Origin: an uncultured bacterium
Lineage (GTDB): Bacteria > Actinomycetota > Coriobacteriia > Coriobacteriales > Coriobacteriaceae
Assembly (NCBI GenBank): GCA_905215065.1
Contig: CAJMOF010000012.1
Location: forward strand, 1 to 64,000
Length of the DNA: 64,000 bases
Direction: 5' to 3'
Made by a program: the position numbers and the translations under genes. Below are positions 28,240 to 36,944 of the stretch, piece by piece (the stretch's first letter is position 1; the number at the start of each line of letters is the position of its first letter). The notes beneath the pieces were generated by a model. That model was not told the origin of the DNA. It did not search any database and saw nothing but the letters and a program-made list of their open reading frames with translations.

Positions 28240-28279
28240 GCGCCCGCTTGCTTCCCCAGCAAGCGGGCGCTTCGTTTTT
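28240..28279 (+). terminator. Rho-independent terminator of the PknB cluster
   Basis: Perfect 12-bp arms GCGCCCGCTTGC and GCAAGCGGGCGC around a 7-base loop, followed by TTCGTTTTT. It is 54 bases after the pknB stop. Confidence 0.93.
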
Positions 28280-28289
28280 GACATGACAT

Positions 28290-28322
28290 GAACCAGAAGA
28301 GCCCGGCACCGTAGCGGTACCG
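28290..28322 (-). terminator. Original tRNA-Arg terminator, separated from its gene
   Basis: Arms GAGCCCGGCACC and GGTACCGGGCTC form a hairpin read on the minus strand just after the duplicated tRNA 3' end at 28336-28383, and are followed on that strand by TTCTGGTT. It most likely ended the tRNA-Arg transcript before the 13.6 kb element inserted between them. Confidence 0.6.
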
Positions 28323-28335
28323 GGCTCGATATTCC

Positions 28336-28383
28336 TCTGGTGCCCCCGGGCGGATTCGAACCGTCGACACCCGCTTTAGGAGA
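28336..28383. repeat. Attachment site copy (left): 48-bp duplicate of the tRNA-Arg 3' end
   Basis: These 48 bases are identical to 41974-42021 and equal the 3' 46 nt of tRNA-Arg including CCA, plus two flanking bases. No tRNA 5' half follows, so this is the chromosomal half-site displaced by integration. It marks one end of the mobile element, next to the integrase gene. Confidence 0.93.
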
Positions 28384-28574
28384 TATGATTTAATGCTACC
28401 CCCTACCATTCATCAAGCATCATTGAACATCATATAACCGCAGATAAACATAGCAGTTTGCGTCTTTTGCCTCCGGTAGCTGCGCCTATGCTTTTACAAA
28501 CATATTACTAACGGCTTTAGCTAAACTGCACTCAATGAATTGTTGAAAACTATTCAAAGAAACGGAGTGCAAAG

Positions 28575-29822
28575 ATGTCAGAACAGCCACTCATTAGCGG
28601 AAGAGGCACGTGTTGGAAAGACAAGAGATCACCTAACACCTATCGCTATTATTTTTCCCTTGGAGTCAAGGACCCGAAGACAGGGCGCTACAAACGATCC
28701 CCAACTTATACGGTTCGTTGCAAGACTAAAACAGAAGCTAAGGCTGCAATGCAGGCCAAGCTGGCTGAAATCAACTCCTCTGGCACGATCACTAAAACTA
28801 AAAAGCCCACTTTGCTTGCGTCCTACTGCTGGGCCTTTCATGAAAATAGGGACACCGAGCTTGTGCCAACGAGCTATGAAAGAGAAGCGTACGATTGCAG
28901 GCATATCGAAGACCTATTCGGTGCGTTTCAGACAATTGAGGGGCTAACTCCCGATTTAATCGAAGAAGCATATGCCGAAGCTCGTCGTACGGGAAAATAC
29001 AAACCATCAGAGCTTGTACGAATCAATTCAAAACTGCGTCAGATTCTGTCGAATGCAGTCGCAAAGAGAATAATTGACCGAAACCCCTGCGCTACCGTTC
29101 ATGTTCGCAGACCACGCAACAAAAGAGAATCACTGACAATCGACCAAGTAGCTACCCTATGCACACATCTTCAACACATTGAGCTCACCGCCGAAGCTGT
29201 TGGTACGCTAGTACTAGTGTATACGGGTATGCGGAAAGGCGAGATGCTGGGCCTCGAATGGCGCGATTGGGACCCTGCCAATAAAACCTTGAAAATTGAC
29301 AGGCAGTACACCAACGACCATGAACTGAGGGCACCCAAGTCACAAGAAAGCCAACGCAAAATCCCCGTTGGAGAAACCTTGGCCGAACGCCTTCAATCAT
29401 GGTCAGCCATACAAAAAGAGCTCCTGGCCTCTCTGGGGCTGTCCCAGACTGGCAGCACTCCCATCATTAGCGATATTGCTGTCAAGCAGGGGGTCCCTAC
29501 TGTCTGTCACATGAAAAACTACATCTTCAACCATTGGTTTCGCGATTTCGCAGTTAGCTGTAATCTTGGAATCTATGAGCCGAACAATTCGACTGGCGGA
29601 AAACTATATAAGGGCATCTGCCCGCATCAGCTCAGGCATTGTGTAAGCACTTTTATGCTGGCGAACGGATCGGACGTTAGAAGCGTGCAAGGTATTCTTG
29701 GCCACGCGGACCCCAATATCACGCTCAAAACGTATACAAGCCTCGTTCAACAATCAGAAATAAAAGCAGTTAAAGGCTACGAAGACTTCATCAACGCCTA
29801 TATACAGAAAAGCGAGAAATAG
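28575..29822 (+). CDS. Tyrosine recombinase integrase
   Basis: 415 residues from ATG 28575 (GAGTGCAAAG upstream is a weak ribosome site). It integrates and excises the element at the tRNA-Arg site. The N-terminal ~70 residues resemble the AP2-like arm-binding domain of Tn916-type integrases. A core-binding domain follows, then the catalytic domain with Arg in TGMRKGEM, Lys in the SQESQRKIPV strand, HQLRH, GHA and the nucleophile Tyr in TLKTYTS. All expected catalytic residues are present. It begins 190 bases from the attachment site and reads into the element. Confidence 0.95.
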   Translation: MSEQPLISGRGTCWKDKRSPNTYRYYFSLGVKDPKTGRYKRSPTYTVRCKTKTEAKAAMQAKLAEINSSGTITKTKKPTLLASYCWAFHENRDTELVPTSYEREAYDCRHIEDLFGAFQTIEGLTPDLIEEAYAEARRTGKYKPSELVRINSKLRQILSNAVAKRIIDRNPCATVHVRRPRNKRESLTIDQVATLCTHLQHIELTAEAVGTLVLVYTGMRKGEMLGLEWRDWDPANKTLKIDRQYTNDHELRAPKSQESQRKIPVGETLAERLQSWSAIQKELLASLGLSQTGSTPIISDIAVKQGVPTVCHMKNYIFNHWFRDFAVSCNLGIYEPNNSTGGKLYKGICPHQLRHCVSTFMLANGSDVRSVQGILGHADPNITLKTYTSLVQQSEIKAVKGYEDFINAYIQKSEK

Positions 29823-29966
29823 CATGTCATTCATTCATCGTTTCATCAATAATATTACGGTACTATACTACTATTTCCGCAGGTAGACGCTTTATTTGAT
29901 TGACATCTAATGAGTTTTAATAGATTCTAAAGCTGTCAGATGGCTACGCATGTAGTCATAAAAACC

Positions 29967-30018
29967 GGCCCCCCAAGTGCTTATGAACCTGGTAAGTCTT
30001 ACAAGCACAGGGAGGGCC
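29967..30018. promoter_or_regulatory. Leader hairpin before the excisionase gene
   Basis: GGCCC...GTGCTT pairs with AAGCAC...GGGCC around a roughly 20-base loop, with small internal mismatches. It ends 22 bases before the excisionase ATG, close to its GAAAGGATAG ribosome site, so it could control translation or transcription of the excision module. Confidence 0.4.
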
Positions 30019-30040
30019 CTCATTGAAAGGATAGCTCATC

Positions 30041-30286
30041 ATGGCTACTCCACAGATTAGCACTCAGGCGTCCACACCGACTTTCCCCACTGGTGCCGCT
30101 CAGTGCGATCGGTTACTCCGCGTTAACGATATCCGCGAACTCACTGGCTGGAGCGAAAACACCGCGCGCAAGTTTATGCGCGAGTCCGGCAAGCTCATCC
30201 AAATCCATCGCTCGAATTACATGTTTGAAAGCTCATTCTATGAGCTTTTCAAGCAGCTTGAAGGTCGTACCGCCCACCTTGACTAG
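30041..30286 (+). CDS. Excisionase-like HTH protein
   Basis: 81 residues, ATG 30041 after GAAAGGATAG. The helix-turn-helix region LRVNDIRELTGWSENTARKF and a following wing-like part match small MerR/excisionase-type DNA-binding proteins that bend attachment-site DNA. It sits between integrase and the replication-like gene, ten bases ahead of the latter. Excision directionality factor is the likely role; a repressor is the alternative. Confidence 0.7.
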   Translation: MATPQISTQASTPTFPTGAAQCDRLLRVNDIRELTGWSENTARKFMRESGKLIQIHRSNYMFESSFYELFKQLEGRTAHLD

Positions 30287-30295
30287 GCGGTAAAC

Positions 30296-30682
30296 ATGAG
30301 CGAGCTACCGTCAATTTCCGACATATTCAACGATGATGTTACCGAGCAACGAAAGATTATAGAGAAAATGGATAAAGCTATTTTTATTTCAGTGCCCGAG
30401 TGGGCGTGCTGCGTCACCACCGTTGCCGCCGAGCGTCTCATCCTCGGCCTCGTATGGAAGTTTGGAAAACCTTCCAAAAACAAACGGCCCATGGGCTTTT
30501 GCGCTAGAAGCAAATGGATTGAGGATCACTACCACTTGAGCAAGAACACGATATCCCGAGCCTATACTTCTCTAAAGGATAAGGGGTATATTCAAAAAAC
30601 TGGTGATGGCAGCTGGATGCTTAATTACGCTGCAATCTACCGCGCCGCGATCGAAAACGCTTGGGAGCCCCCGAAATCTTAA
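30296..30682 (+). CDS. Winged-helix DNA-binding protein
   Basis: 128 residues, ATG 30296, ten bases after the excisionase stop. A winged-helix fold is suggested by HLSKNTISRAYTSLKDKGYI followed by a beta wing (QKTGDGSWMLNY). Such proteins in mobile elements act as transcription regulators or replication initiators; it is short for a full initiator. The exact role is not resolved. Confidence 0.6.
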   Translation: MSELPSISDIFNDDVTEQRKIIEKMDKAIFISVPEWACCVTTVAAERLILGLVWKFGKPSKNKRPMGFCARSKWIEDHYHLSKNTISRAYTSLKDKGYIQKTGDGSWMLNYAAIYRAAIENAWEPPKS

Positions 30683-31290
30683 GTCCACAGCCCGACTATC
30701 GACGTGGGCTTCTGTCAAACAACCGAGTTAAAAACCACTGAGCCAGAATCCGCTTCAATAGAAGATGATTCTGGCTCAAATGATATCCGACCATTCACGC
30801 AGCATGTCTACCGCAATCTGGCAAGAATCGAGGACGGGGAAACCGTCATCGAGGTCGTGAAGGTCGGTAATCGCCAGGCGTCTACAAAAACATGCCGCGG
30901 ATGTAAAATGAAGCAAGGTCGAACCGAAACAGTTCCCGGACAATTGGCGTCCGGCCAGACACTTCGATTCGACCCTTTCTCATACCTGCATCTAAAATAC
31001 TCCCATAATCATTCTCGACATCTTTAACGCCATCACTCTCCCGCCACCAGCACGTCGTAGGTGCTATTTTCAACGAATCGATATGACCGCCCATTCATGT
31101 TCTTTAAGGCACGTGATACCATGAAAACGTGCGGTATTTCTCCAATCGAAAACCTGCGTGAACGTATGACTTGAGACGCTTTTAGAACTCACCAAGCGCA
31201 GGACAAACACAACTCAACAGCGGCCGCGTATTTGTTCCCAGCCGTACGGCATGGCGGAGCCATGCCCATTGTTGATTGGAGTGCCGCACG
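30683..31290. other. Stretch without a well-supported gene
   Basis: A frame of 107 residues (GTG 30704 to 31027) is open but has no ribosome site and odd composition, so it may be a remnant. It includes perfect 12-bp inverted arms TGAGCCAGAATC (30739-30750) and GATTCTGGCTCA (30767-30778) with a T-rich flank on the minus-strand side. The rest, 31028-31290, shows nothing clear apart from the ribosome site of the next gene. Confidence 0.45.
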
Positions 31291-31869
31291 ATGACAGACA
31301 ACCCGAACGACAGAAAAATCAGCGAGACGCCCGGCGCGAAGGACGTCCTCGATGAGGCCGCCGAGCAGATTGAAAAGGCTTGGCGAGAGAAGCTGCTGCG
31401 CGAGACCGCCGATCTCAAGACCGAGAACGCGTTACTCAGGGCCCAGCTCGACGAATTCAACCGCAAGCTCGTCGAGGCGAGAGACCGGAACGAAAGACTT
31501 GAGGCCGACTGCAATGAGCGGGTCGCCTTTATCGAGGAGAAGTTCGAGCTCGACACCGCGAGCATCGAGCTCGAAAACAATGAGCTCCATGCCGCGAGCG
31601 TCAGATACCTCGCCGATGCCAGGGAGCTCAGCAGGCAGGTCGTCCAGCTCCACGCCGAGGCTGAGGCCATGTCCGATGAGATCGAGCGTCTGCGCGTCGA
31701 GCGTGACGCCGCGTTGAAAGCCCAAGCCGAGCTGAGCGATGCGCTCCTGGCCCAGCGCGACCTGATGGCCGAAGTCGCCGCCCTCAAGGACCGCCTCGCC
31801 GCCTCCGAGCGGCGGGCGACCGTGGCCGAGGCCAAGGTCGAGGTCATGACCAAGATGAGGGGCGAGTAG
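31291..31869 (+). CDS. Coiled-coil protein of unknown function
   Basis: 192 residues from ATG 31291 (TTGGAG upstream). Nearly the whole chain is charged heptad-like helix (DLKTENALLRAQLDEFNRKL, then EIERLRVERDAALKAQAEL) without glycine or proline after residue 20, indicating a long parallel coiled coil. No membrane segment or catalytic motif. It is followed at 30 bases by a strong bidirectional hairpin. It could be a structural or DNA-segregation accessory of the element; this is a guess. Confidence 0.7.
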   Translation: MTDNPNDRKISETPGAKDVLDEAAEQIEKAWREKLLRETADLKTENALLRAQLDEFNRKLVEARDRNERLEADCNERVAFIEEKFELDTASIELENNELHAASVRYLADARELSRQVVQLHAEAEAMSDEIERLRVERDAALKAQAELSDALLAQRDLMAEVAALKDRLAASERRATVAEAKVEVMTKMRGE

Positions 31870-31898
31870 TCCCGCGCCCTTCCTGTCAGGTAACTGAT

Positions 31899-31939
31899 TT
31901 CTAGAAACCTTCTAGAGCGCTTTTAGAAGGTTTCTAGAA
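31899..31939. terminator. Bidirectional hairpin between convergent genes
   Basis: 16-bp perfect arms (TTCTAGAAACCTTCTA and its complement, 31899-31914 and 31924-31939) around a 9-base loop. It lies between the coiled-coil gene and the convergent phosphoesterase operon, whose last gene ends inside the left arm. Confidence 0.75.
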
Positions 31940-32649
31940 CCGGGCGCAGCATCTTCGATCGGCACGATGTCTCGATAGATAAGGCGATGCCTGGTGTCGC
32001 ACCATTTATCGCGATGGTAGTGACCGAAGAACCAGACGCGGTAGCCGAGCCGTCCGTCGAGCTCACCCAGGAAGGTTTGCAGCGGATCCCCGCGGTACTC
32101 ACGTCCGCGTTCGCGACACAGCTCTCTAGCCAGGGCAGCAGGAGCCTCGTGAGTCACAACGTAGTCGACCTTCCAGCCCACGCGGTCGAGCGAGGAGCGG
32201 CAGTGTTCCGTCTCTTTCTCGCTCGGCATCTCCTCGGGCCACCAGCTCCTCCCCTCCTTGCGATACTGCCTGTCGTTGCTCGCGGCGCCGCCCATGGCAA
32301 GGACTGTGAGCCCGTCGATAACGAACACCTCTCCGCGCATCAGGTGCAGCACGTGCGGTCGTGCCTCATGGACGAGCCCGCCGTTCCACTCCCGCACCGG
32401 CAGCCCGGCCAGGGCGTGGTGGTTCTCATGGTTGCCGTCTACGAAACACGTGGTCCAGGGCTTCGACTCGAACCAGTCGAGCCAATACCTCTCAGCATTC
32501 GAGCCATCCCAGACAAAGCCGAAGTCGCCGGCCACGATCACCGCGTCATCGCGCGTCAGGGTCCGGCCCAGCGGCCAATTTTTGAATGCAAACCGGCTGG
32601 ACCCGTACTCGGCCCTGCCGTGCACGTCGCCTGTCACATAGACCGTCAT
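31912..32649 (-). CDS. Metallophosphoesterase 3 (calcineurin-like)
   Basis: 245 residues from ATG 32649 (MTVYVTGDVHGRAEYGSSRF). Metal-binding motifs GDVHG, GDFGFVWD, GNHE, then H in VVTHEAP and GHYH are intact, so it should hydrolyse a phosphoester such as a nucleotide, cyclic dinucleotide or nucleic-acid end. The start shares one base with the stop of the previous gene (TGATG). It is similar in length and sequence to phosphoesterase 2, an apparent tandem duplicate. Substrate unknown. Confidence 0.85.
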   Translation of the reverse strand: MTVYVTGDVHGRAEYGSSRFAFKNWPLGRTLTRDDAVIVAGDFGFVWDGSNAERYWLDWFESKPWTTCFVDGNHENHHALAGLPVREWNGGLVHEARPHVLHLMRGEVFVIDGLTVLAMGGAASNDRQYRKEGRSWWPEEMPSEKETEHCRSSLDRVGWKVDYVVTHEAPAALARELCRERGREYRGDPLQTFLGELDGRLGYRVWFFGHYHRDKWCDTRHRLIYRDIVPIEDAAPGSRNLLKAL

Positions 32650-33374
32650 CAGTACGCACCCCACGGCAGGAGTTTGTCCCCGAGCCTCACGATCCGGTCA
32701 TACAGCACCGTGTGCCGTTCGTCCGGGTTGCCGTCTCGGTGAAAATGACCGTAATACCAGTGCTTATAGTCCAGGCGATCCTCGATCTCGTCGAGGAATC
32801 CGGTCAGCCGGTCCACATCAGGGCGTTCCCAGCCCGGGTCCGGGTAGAGCGTCGGCGAGAGCATGCGCGTGGCGCAGGTATGGGTGATGACGCAGTCGAC
32901 CTTCCAGCCGACCTCGTCGAGCTTGGCCCGCGCGGCATCGAATTCGCGCTCGTCCGGAAGCTCCTGAGGCCACCAGCTGGAATACGGCACGCGGTATTCC
33001 CTGTCCACGCTCGTGGCACCGCCCATGGTGAAGACCGTCGAGCCGTCGAGCTCGAAGACCTCCCCGCGCATGAGGCGGCGGATAGACGAAGTATCCGACA
33101 GGCGTTGCGTCAGCCCACCGTGCCACAGTTCCATGGGTCGCTCCGCCCAGTGATCGAAGCGCTCGTGGTTGCCGTCGACGAACAGCACCGTGTAGGGGCG
33201 CGACTCCAGCCAGGCGATATCGGCGCATTCCTCGGCAGAGAAATCCCACGGAAAGCCAAAGTCGCCGGCGACAATGAGGTAGTCATCGCCGGTAAGGCTA
33301 TCCCCAAGCTCCCAGTCGCGGAGCTTTTGCATGTCGAGCCCACCGTGGATGTCGCCCGTCACATAGACCGTCAT
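32649..33374 (-). CDS. Metallophosphoesterase 2 (calcineurin-like)
   Basis: 241 residues from ATG 33374 (MTVYVTGDIHGGLDMQKLRD), behind GAAGAGGTG; a longer frame to 33629 lies inside the upstream gene and is not used. It has GDIHG, GDFGFPWD, GNHERFD, a THTCATRM segment and GHFH, all metal ligands present. The ATG overlaps the upstream stop by four bases. It parallels phosphoesterase 3 along most of its length, including the MRGEVF.LDG.TV..MGGA block, so the pair arose by duplication. Confidence 0.85.
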   Translation of the reverse strand: MTVYVTGDIHGGLDMQKLRDWELGDSLTGDDYLIVAGDFGFPWDFSAEECADIAWLESRPYTVLFVDGNHERFDHWAERPMELWHGGLTQRLSDTSSIRRLMRGEVFELDGSTVFTMGGATSVDREYRVPYSSWWPQELPDEREFDAARAKLDEVGWKVDCVITHTCATRMLSPTLYPDPGWERPDVDRLTGFLDEIEDRLDYKHWYYGHFHRDGNPDERHTVLYDRIVRLGDKLLPWGAY

Positions 33375-34009
33375 CGAATCACCTCTTCCCTCTTGTACGC
33401 CGCCAGCTCGCGCTCGACCTGCCTGTCGCCGGTCTCGTTGACCCACCAGGGCCATTTCACCCGGCCGCACGGCTCGCCGACTCCGGCGAACCACTCCCTC
33501 AGCTCGTCGAGGCTCACCGGGGAGTGCCCGTTGGCATCGCAACCGACGTCGTAGCGCAGAAGGCCCTGCTTGCGGTTGAACTCGTTGTACGCGCCGCCGC
33601 TGCTGTGGATGTGCCCGTGGAGGTGCCACGATCCATGGCTCATGCCCTGCCAGTCGGCCATGGGGTAATGGCTCAGGACGATCTTCTGCCCGTCGATCTT
33701 GAGCACGCAGATCGGCGGCTCCACGGTGAAGGCGCCCGCGACCGCCGGCTGGGTCCAGTCCTTGTCGTGGTTTCCCGGGACGAGGTGGATGCGCCTGCAG
33801 GCGATCCGCTTGCGCAGCCCGTAGGCGTCCTGGGCGGTCATCTTGAATGAGAAATCACCCAGGATGTAGAGCTCGTCGTCCACGGCAACCCTGCCGTTGA
33901 TGCTGTCGACGATGGCGTCGTTCATCTGCCAAATCGTCTCCCACGGGCGGTCGGTGAACTTCAGCACGTTCTCATGCCCGAAGTGGGTGTCGCTGGTAAA
34001 CCAGATCAT
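33371..34009 (-). CDS. Metallophosphoesterase 1 (calcineurin-like)
   Basis: 212 residues from ATG 34009 (MIWFTSDTHFGHENVL), behind AAGGAG; the frame extends to 34102 without a start signal. Motifs SDTHFGH, ILGDFSF, PGNHDKDW, LSHYP and HLHGHIH show all metal ligands. It belongs to a different subgroup from phosphoesterases 2 and 3. It is the first gene of the three-gene overlapping operon and follows a hairpin with a T-run in the leader. Confidence 0.87.
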   Translation of the reverse strand: MIWFTSDTHFGHENVLKFTDRPWETIWQMNDAIVDSINGRVAVDDELYILGDFSFKMTAQDAYGLRKRIACRRIHLVPGNHDKDWTQPAVAGAFTVEPPICVLKIDGQKIVLSHYPMADWQGMSHGSWHLHGHIHSSGGAYNEFNRKQGLLRYDVGCDANGHSPVSLDELREWFAGVGEPCGRVKWPWWVNETGDRQVERELAAYKREEVIR

Positions 34010-34031
34010 ATTTATGTCTCCTTCTGTCGCT

Positions 34032-34066
34032 AAAAAACGTTCTCCTTCGAGGTCAGGAGACGTTTT
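34032..34066 (-). promoter_or_regulatory. Attenuator-like hairpin ahead of the phosphoesterase operon
   Basis: Read on the minus strand: AAAACGTCTCCT, an 8-base loop, AGGAGAACGTTTT with one bulged base, then further T residues, ending about 22 bases before the ATG of phosphoesterase 1. It looks like an intrinsic terminator inside the 5' leader, so operon expression may depend on antitermination. Confidence 0.5.
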
Positions 34067-34280
34067 ATGAGCGACATGAGGTGCATATCCCTCATGTTTC
34101 AAGCTCCAATCTGTCGGGTTTGCCCAACTAAAAGTTTACGCCCACGCGCCCACGCGCGAACAGGATTCGATTTTTGAAATATGGACGAATTCCTCGTCAG
34201 AAGGGTAGAATGGTGCCGACGGCAGCCCAAGTTGTAGTGAGCTGGGCAGAGCCGTTGCTTAATAGAGTTAGGTCATCGTC

Positions 34281-34406
34281 TTAGCGACGGTGGCCTTTCT
34301 TTTTGGGCTTCGAGCCCTGCTTGAGTGCCTTGGAAAGGCCGACAAGGGCCGTGAGGAGCGAGACCGTAGCGGTCAGGAGCTTCACGAGCTCGGTGAAATC
34401 GGTCAT
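34281..34406 (-). CDS. 41-residue small membrane protein
   Basis: It starts at ATG 34406 behind GGAGGTGAT, a near-perfect ribosome site, and reads MTDFTELVKLLTATVSLLTA, more hydrophobic residues, then a basic tail KQGSKPKKKGHRR. One amphipathic or membrane helix plus a positively charged end. It lies between relaxase and the phosphoesterase operon, on the same strand. No family is recognised; holin-like or regulatory small proteins have this form. Confidence 0.65.
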   Translation of the reverse strand: MTDFTELVKLLTATVSLLTALVGLSKALKQGSKPKKKGHRR

Positions 34407-34593
34407 GGGCATCACCTCCCATCGAATGGAGGGCTCTGCCCGGCACGAGGGCTGCCGACAGCAAGGACGATTCTATCAGAGCGGCTGACTCCCGCCGATC
34501 AATTCATACTCCTCACCCTCGCCGAATTGCGAGCATGAAAGAATCGGCACTGGATGGCAGCACGCTAGGGCACCGACGATAGGCTCTCCAAAA

Positions 34594-35793
34594 CTAGCGA
34601 GGCGTGTCTCCGCGAGCGTAATCGCCTCGGTCGACCGCACGATCGACCTGCGGCGAGATGTCGATGTTGCCACCATGGGCTCGGCCTGCGGCGCGAACAC
34701 GGTCATCGCCAGCATCGGGAACGGCGCCGGCGTAACGGTTTCGAATCTCCCTTGCGTAACCGCGCCGGGCAAGAAGCTCATCACGAACCGCCGGATCCTC
34801 GAGCAGATCTTCATCGCACTTCGGTGCGATGAACTTAGGGAAGAGATTGTAGGCGACGCCCTTGCTCGCCTCTGCCTGCTCGACCCACGCCGAATACGCT
34901 TTCTTAAGCCGTTGAATGTAAATCTCGCAACGCCTCTCATAAGGAAGGGCTCGCTCGGCTTCCAGCACGTTATTTTTAAAGGCCGCCTCAAGCTGCTTGA
35001 TCGCAAACCGCCCGTCAAGACGGGTCAGGTTGAAAGTGCATTTCGGATTGCCGGCCTCCTTGATATCGAGATCCGTCGCATAGACTCGGTTGTTCTTAAT
35101 GAAAATCTCTACGCCCCATGAGGCAAGTAACTTTTTGAACTGCTCCATAGTCTTCGGGTGATAGTCGTTGATTGCAATATGGATCAACTCGCGCAAATTG
35201 TTTTTATAGCTGTACTCTCCCCGATCGACAATTTTCTTTTCAGTGTCGCGCGGCTGTCGGTCTCGAATCTTCGAGTTCTTCTTTCCCTTTTCGAGCTGAG
35301 CGAGATTCCAGGCCTTGTCCATTTCACGAACCCACGCAGCGCGTTCGTACTTTCCGCGACGCCCACCCGTCTCGCAACGCTTACCCGTCAAAAGATCCGT
35401 GCGGTTAATCGCCATATGGACCGCGTAACGTTTTCCCGCCTTATCGCTTTCCTCATGCAAGGCGACAATCACTTGTTGATGCGGGTAGTGTTTCGCAAGC
35501 CATTGCTCCGCGTAGGCCATACATGCATCGGGGGTCATCTTGCCTCCGTTGCAGCTGCACTCCTCGGGAAGAAACGCAAGAACCTGATGAAGCATCGTTA
35601 TGTTCTTCGCGCCGGCACGCGCAGGCCTGTCGTGATGAAACATCTTCCGCGTCATAGCCATCTCGGAAAACCAGTACTTTCGGTTCGCGAGGTTCCAGCC
35701 GCCGCGGGCCAAAGCGTACTTTCCGTTAATGTACTTGCGCACGTTCTTCGCATAGCGCTCGGACGAAACACCTTTCTGCTTAACGACGGTCAT
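34594..35793 (-). CDS. Mobilization relaxase
   Basis: 399 residues from ATG 35793 (MTVVKQKGVSSERYAKNVRK), with GGTGAT upstream; a longer frame reaches 35877. It would nick the element's oriT and lead the strand into a recipient. The histidine motif is YAVHMAIN (about 120), with candidate tyrosines near the N-terminus (RYAKNVRKYINGKY). The last 200 residues are basic and Arg-rich. It overlaps the stop of mobC by 14 bases, the usual order. The family looks closest to MobP/MobA-type relaxases by motif; I could not assign it more exactly. The three-His triad is not fully evident. Confidence 0.78.
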   Translation of the reverse strand: MTVVKQKGVSSERYAKNVRKYINGKYALARGGWNLANRKYWFSEMAMTRKMFHHDRPARAGAKNITMLHQVLAFLPEECSCNGGKMTPDACMAYAEQWLAKHYPHQQVIVALHEESDKAGKRYAVHMAINRTDLLTGKRCETGGRRGKYERAAWVREMDKAWNLAQLEKGKKNSKIRDRQPRDTEKKIVDRGEYSYKNNLRELIHIAINDYHPKTMEQFKKLLASWGVEIFIKNNRVYATDLDIKEAGNPKCTFNLTRLDGRFAIKQLEAAFKNNVLEAERALPYERRCEIYIQRLKKAYSAWVEQAEASKGVAYNLFPKFIAPKCDEDLLEDPAVRDELLARRGYAREIRNRYAGAVPDAGDDRVRAAGRAHGGNIDISPQVDRAVDRGDYARGDTPR

Positions 35794-36367
35794 TTTGATC
35801 ACCGCCGACGAAATAGCGCTGTTCGAGTTCTTCGATAAAGAGAGTGACTTTGCGGGCGTTCTGGTAAACCTTTTCAAGCGTTCGGAAAACTGCCTTCTCG
35901 TTGTAGGCCGGAAGACCTTGCGCGTGCACGAAGTACATCAGCTGGTTGAGGTTCGTCCCCTCGCGATACAGCTCGTGATAGATTTTTGCGACCTGGCTCA
36001 TATCGAAATCGATCATCTCGATTTTCCCGGCCAGCATCACGCGGCGGGCATACGCACTGACGGTCGTGCCGAGCGCATCCGCCTGCTTGCGAATCGCCTC
36101 GTGCTCGCCATCGGTGACTTTGACGTAAATAACCGCCGAGCGCTTTTCGTTCGAATCCTCTGAAACGGTTTGCAGCTTTTTGCTACGGCCACCGTTCTTA
36201 TTTTTGGAAATGGCTAGATCATCGAACGATTCATTCCAATGAATCAGTGCATAGCGAATGAATTCGGCTTTCGTCATGCCCGCCTTTTCTGCCAAAGCGG
36301 AAAGCGTTTCGTATTCTTCAGAAGTGAGTGTCGCCTTAACGGTGTACGGACGTTTGCAACTCATCAT
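35780..36367 (-). CDS. mobC: MobC-like mobilization accessory protein
   Basis: 195 residues, start MMSCKRPYTV at ATG 36367. It contains ribbon-helix-helix-like N-terminal sequence (KATLTSEEYETLSALAEKAG) and the MobC family signature region ending LNQLMYFVHA. MobC proteins help relaxases open oriT. It is upstream of and overlaps the relaxase gene, and the candidate oriT structures lie immediately upstream. Confidence 0.8.
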   Translation of the reverse strand: MMSCKRPYTVKATLTSEEYETLSALAEKAGMTKAEFIRYALIHWNESFDDLAISKNKNGGRSKKLQTVSEDSNEKRSAVIYVKVTDGEHEAIRKQADALGTTVSAYARRVMLAGKIEMIDFDMSQVAKIYHELYREGTNLNQLMYFVHAQGLPAYNEKAVFRTLEKVYQNARKVTLFIEELEQRYFVGGDQNDRR

Positions 36368-36546
36368 TCATGCCCCCAGGAAAGCAGAGCGAATCGGTGA
36401 GGCCACCGATTCAAAACCGATATGAGATTGCTTTCCTTTTTAGGAGCGACTGACGTCGCGCCGATTTTTGAAGTGACGCCGTCGCTTCCCTTAGAGAAAT
36501 GAAGGCGAACTTCATTTCTAACTTTATCGCCGTGTGAGGTGTTAAA

Positions 36547-36611
36547 CAAGATGTGTTGGCAGATAAAGGGGGCGAGTATGGCCCCATTTATCTAGCCCAA
36601 CACCAATCTTG
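36547..36611. other. Candidate origin of transfer: nested inverted repeat
   Basis: Outer arms CAAGAT and ATCTTG, then GTTGG/CCAAC and AGATAAA/TTTATCT, and an inner GGGGC/GCCCC around GAGTAT, make one long imperfect hairpin of 65 bases upstream of mobC. Inverted repeats next to the mob genes are typical of oriT. A nick site cannot be named from sequence alone. Confidence 0.45.
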
Positions 36612-36919
36612 CAATCACCGGGACGGCGATTGGGCGAAGCGTAGCGTAGACACGAAATGAGAGGCCTCGTTTCGAGCGAAAGGCTTCGCGGTGTCGTAGT
36701 GTCAGCGGAGACCGTGAGCGGAAGCGAATTTTTAACGCGAAGGATGCTGAGTGTTAGAAATTCGCTGTAGCGGACTCCGGGCGAGGGCTGGAGCAAGTTG
36801 ATGGAAGACCTTACCGATTTGCGGAAGGTTTTGCCCGAAGCATCCGGCACCGCCGAATTCTTTTGGAACGGCCTCTCGTTTGATTGCTTTCCTATCGTTT
36901 GCTCCCAGACTGGGCGTCT

Positions 36920-36944
36920 AAAAAAGGCGGCCGAACCGGCCGCC
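36920..36944 (-). terminator. Terminator after the lipoprotein gene
   Basis: On the minus strand, GGCGGCC-GGTTC-GGCCGCC is followed by TTTTTT. It is about 45 bases after the lipoprotein stop. Confidence 0.88.

Noticed and set aside
28336..28383. Second tRNA-Arg gene
   Set aside because: Only the 3' 46 nt are present; the anticodon arm and 5' half are missing, so it is an attachment-site duplicate.
30704..31027. 107-residue open frame in the element
   Set aside because: GTG start without ribosome site, contains a perfect inverted repeat, and the sequence has no recognisable fold; left as unsupported.
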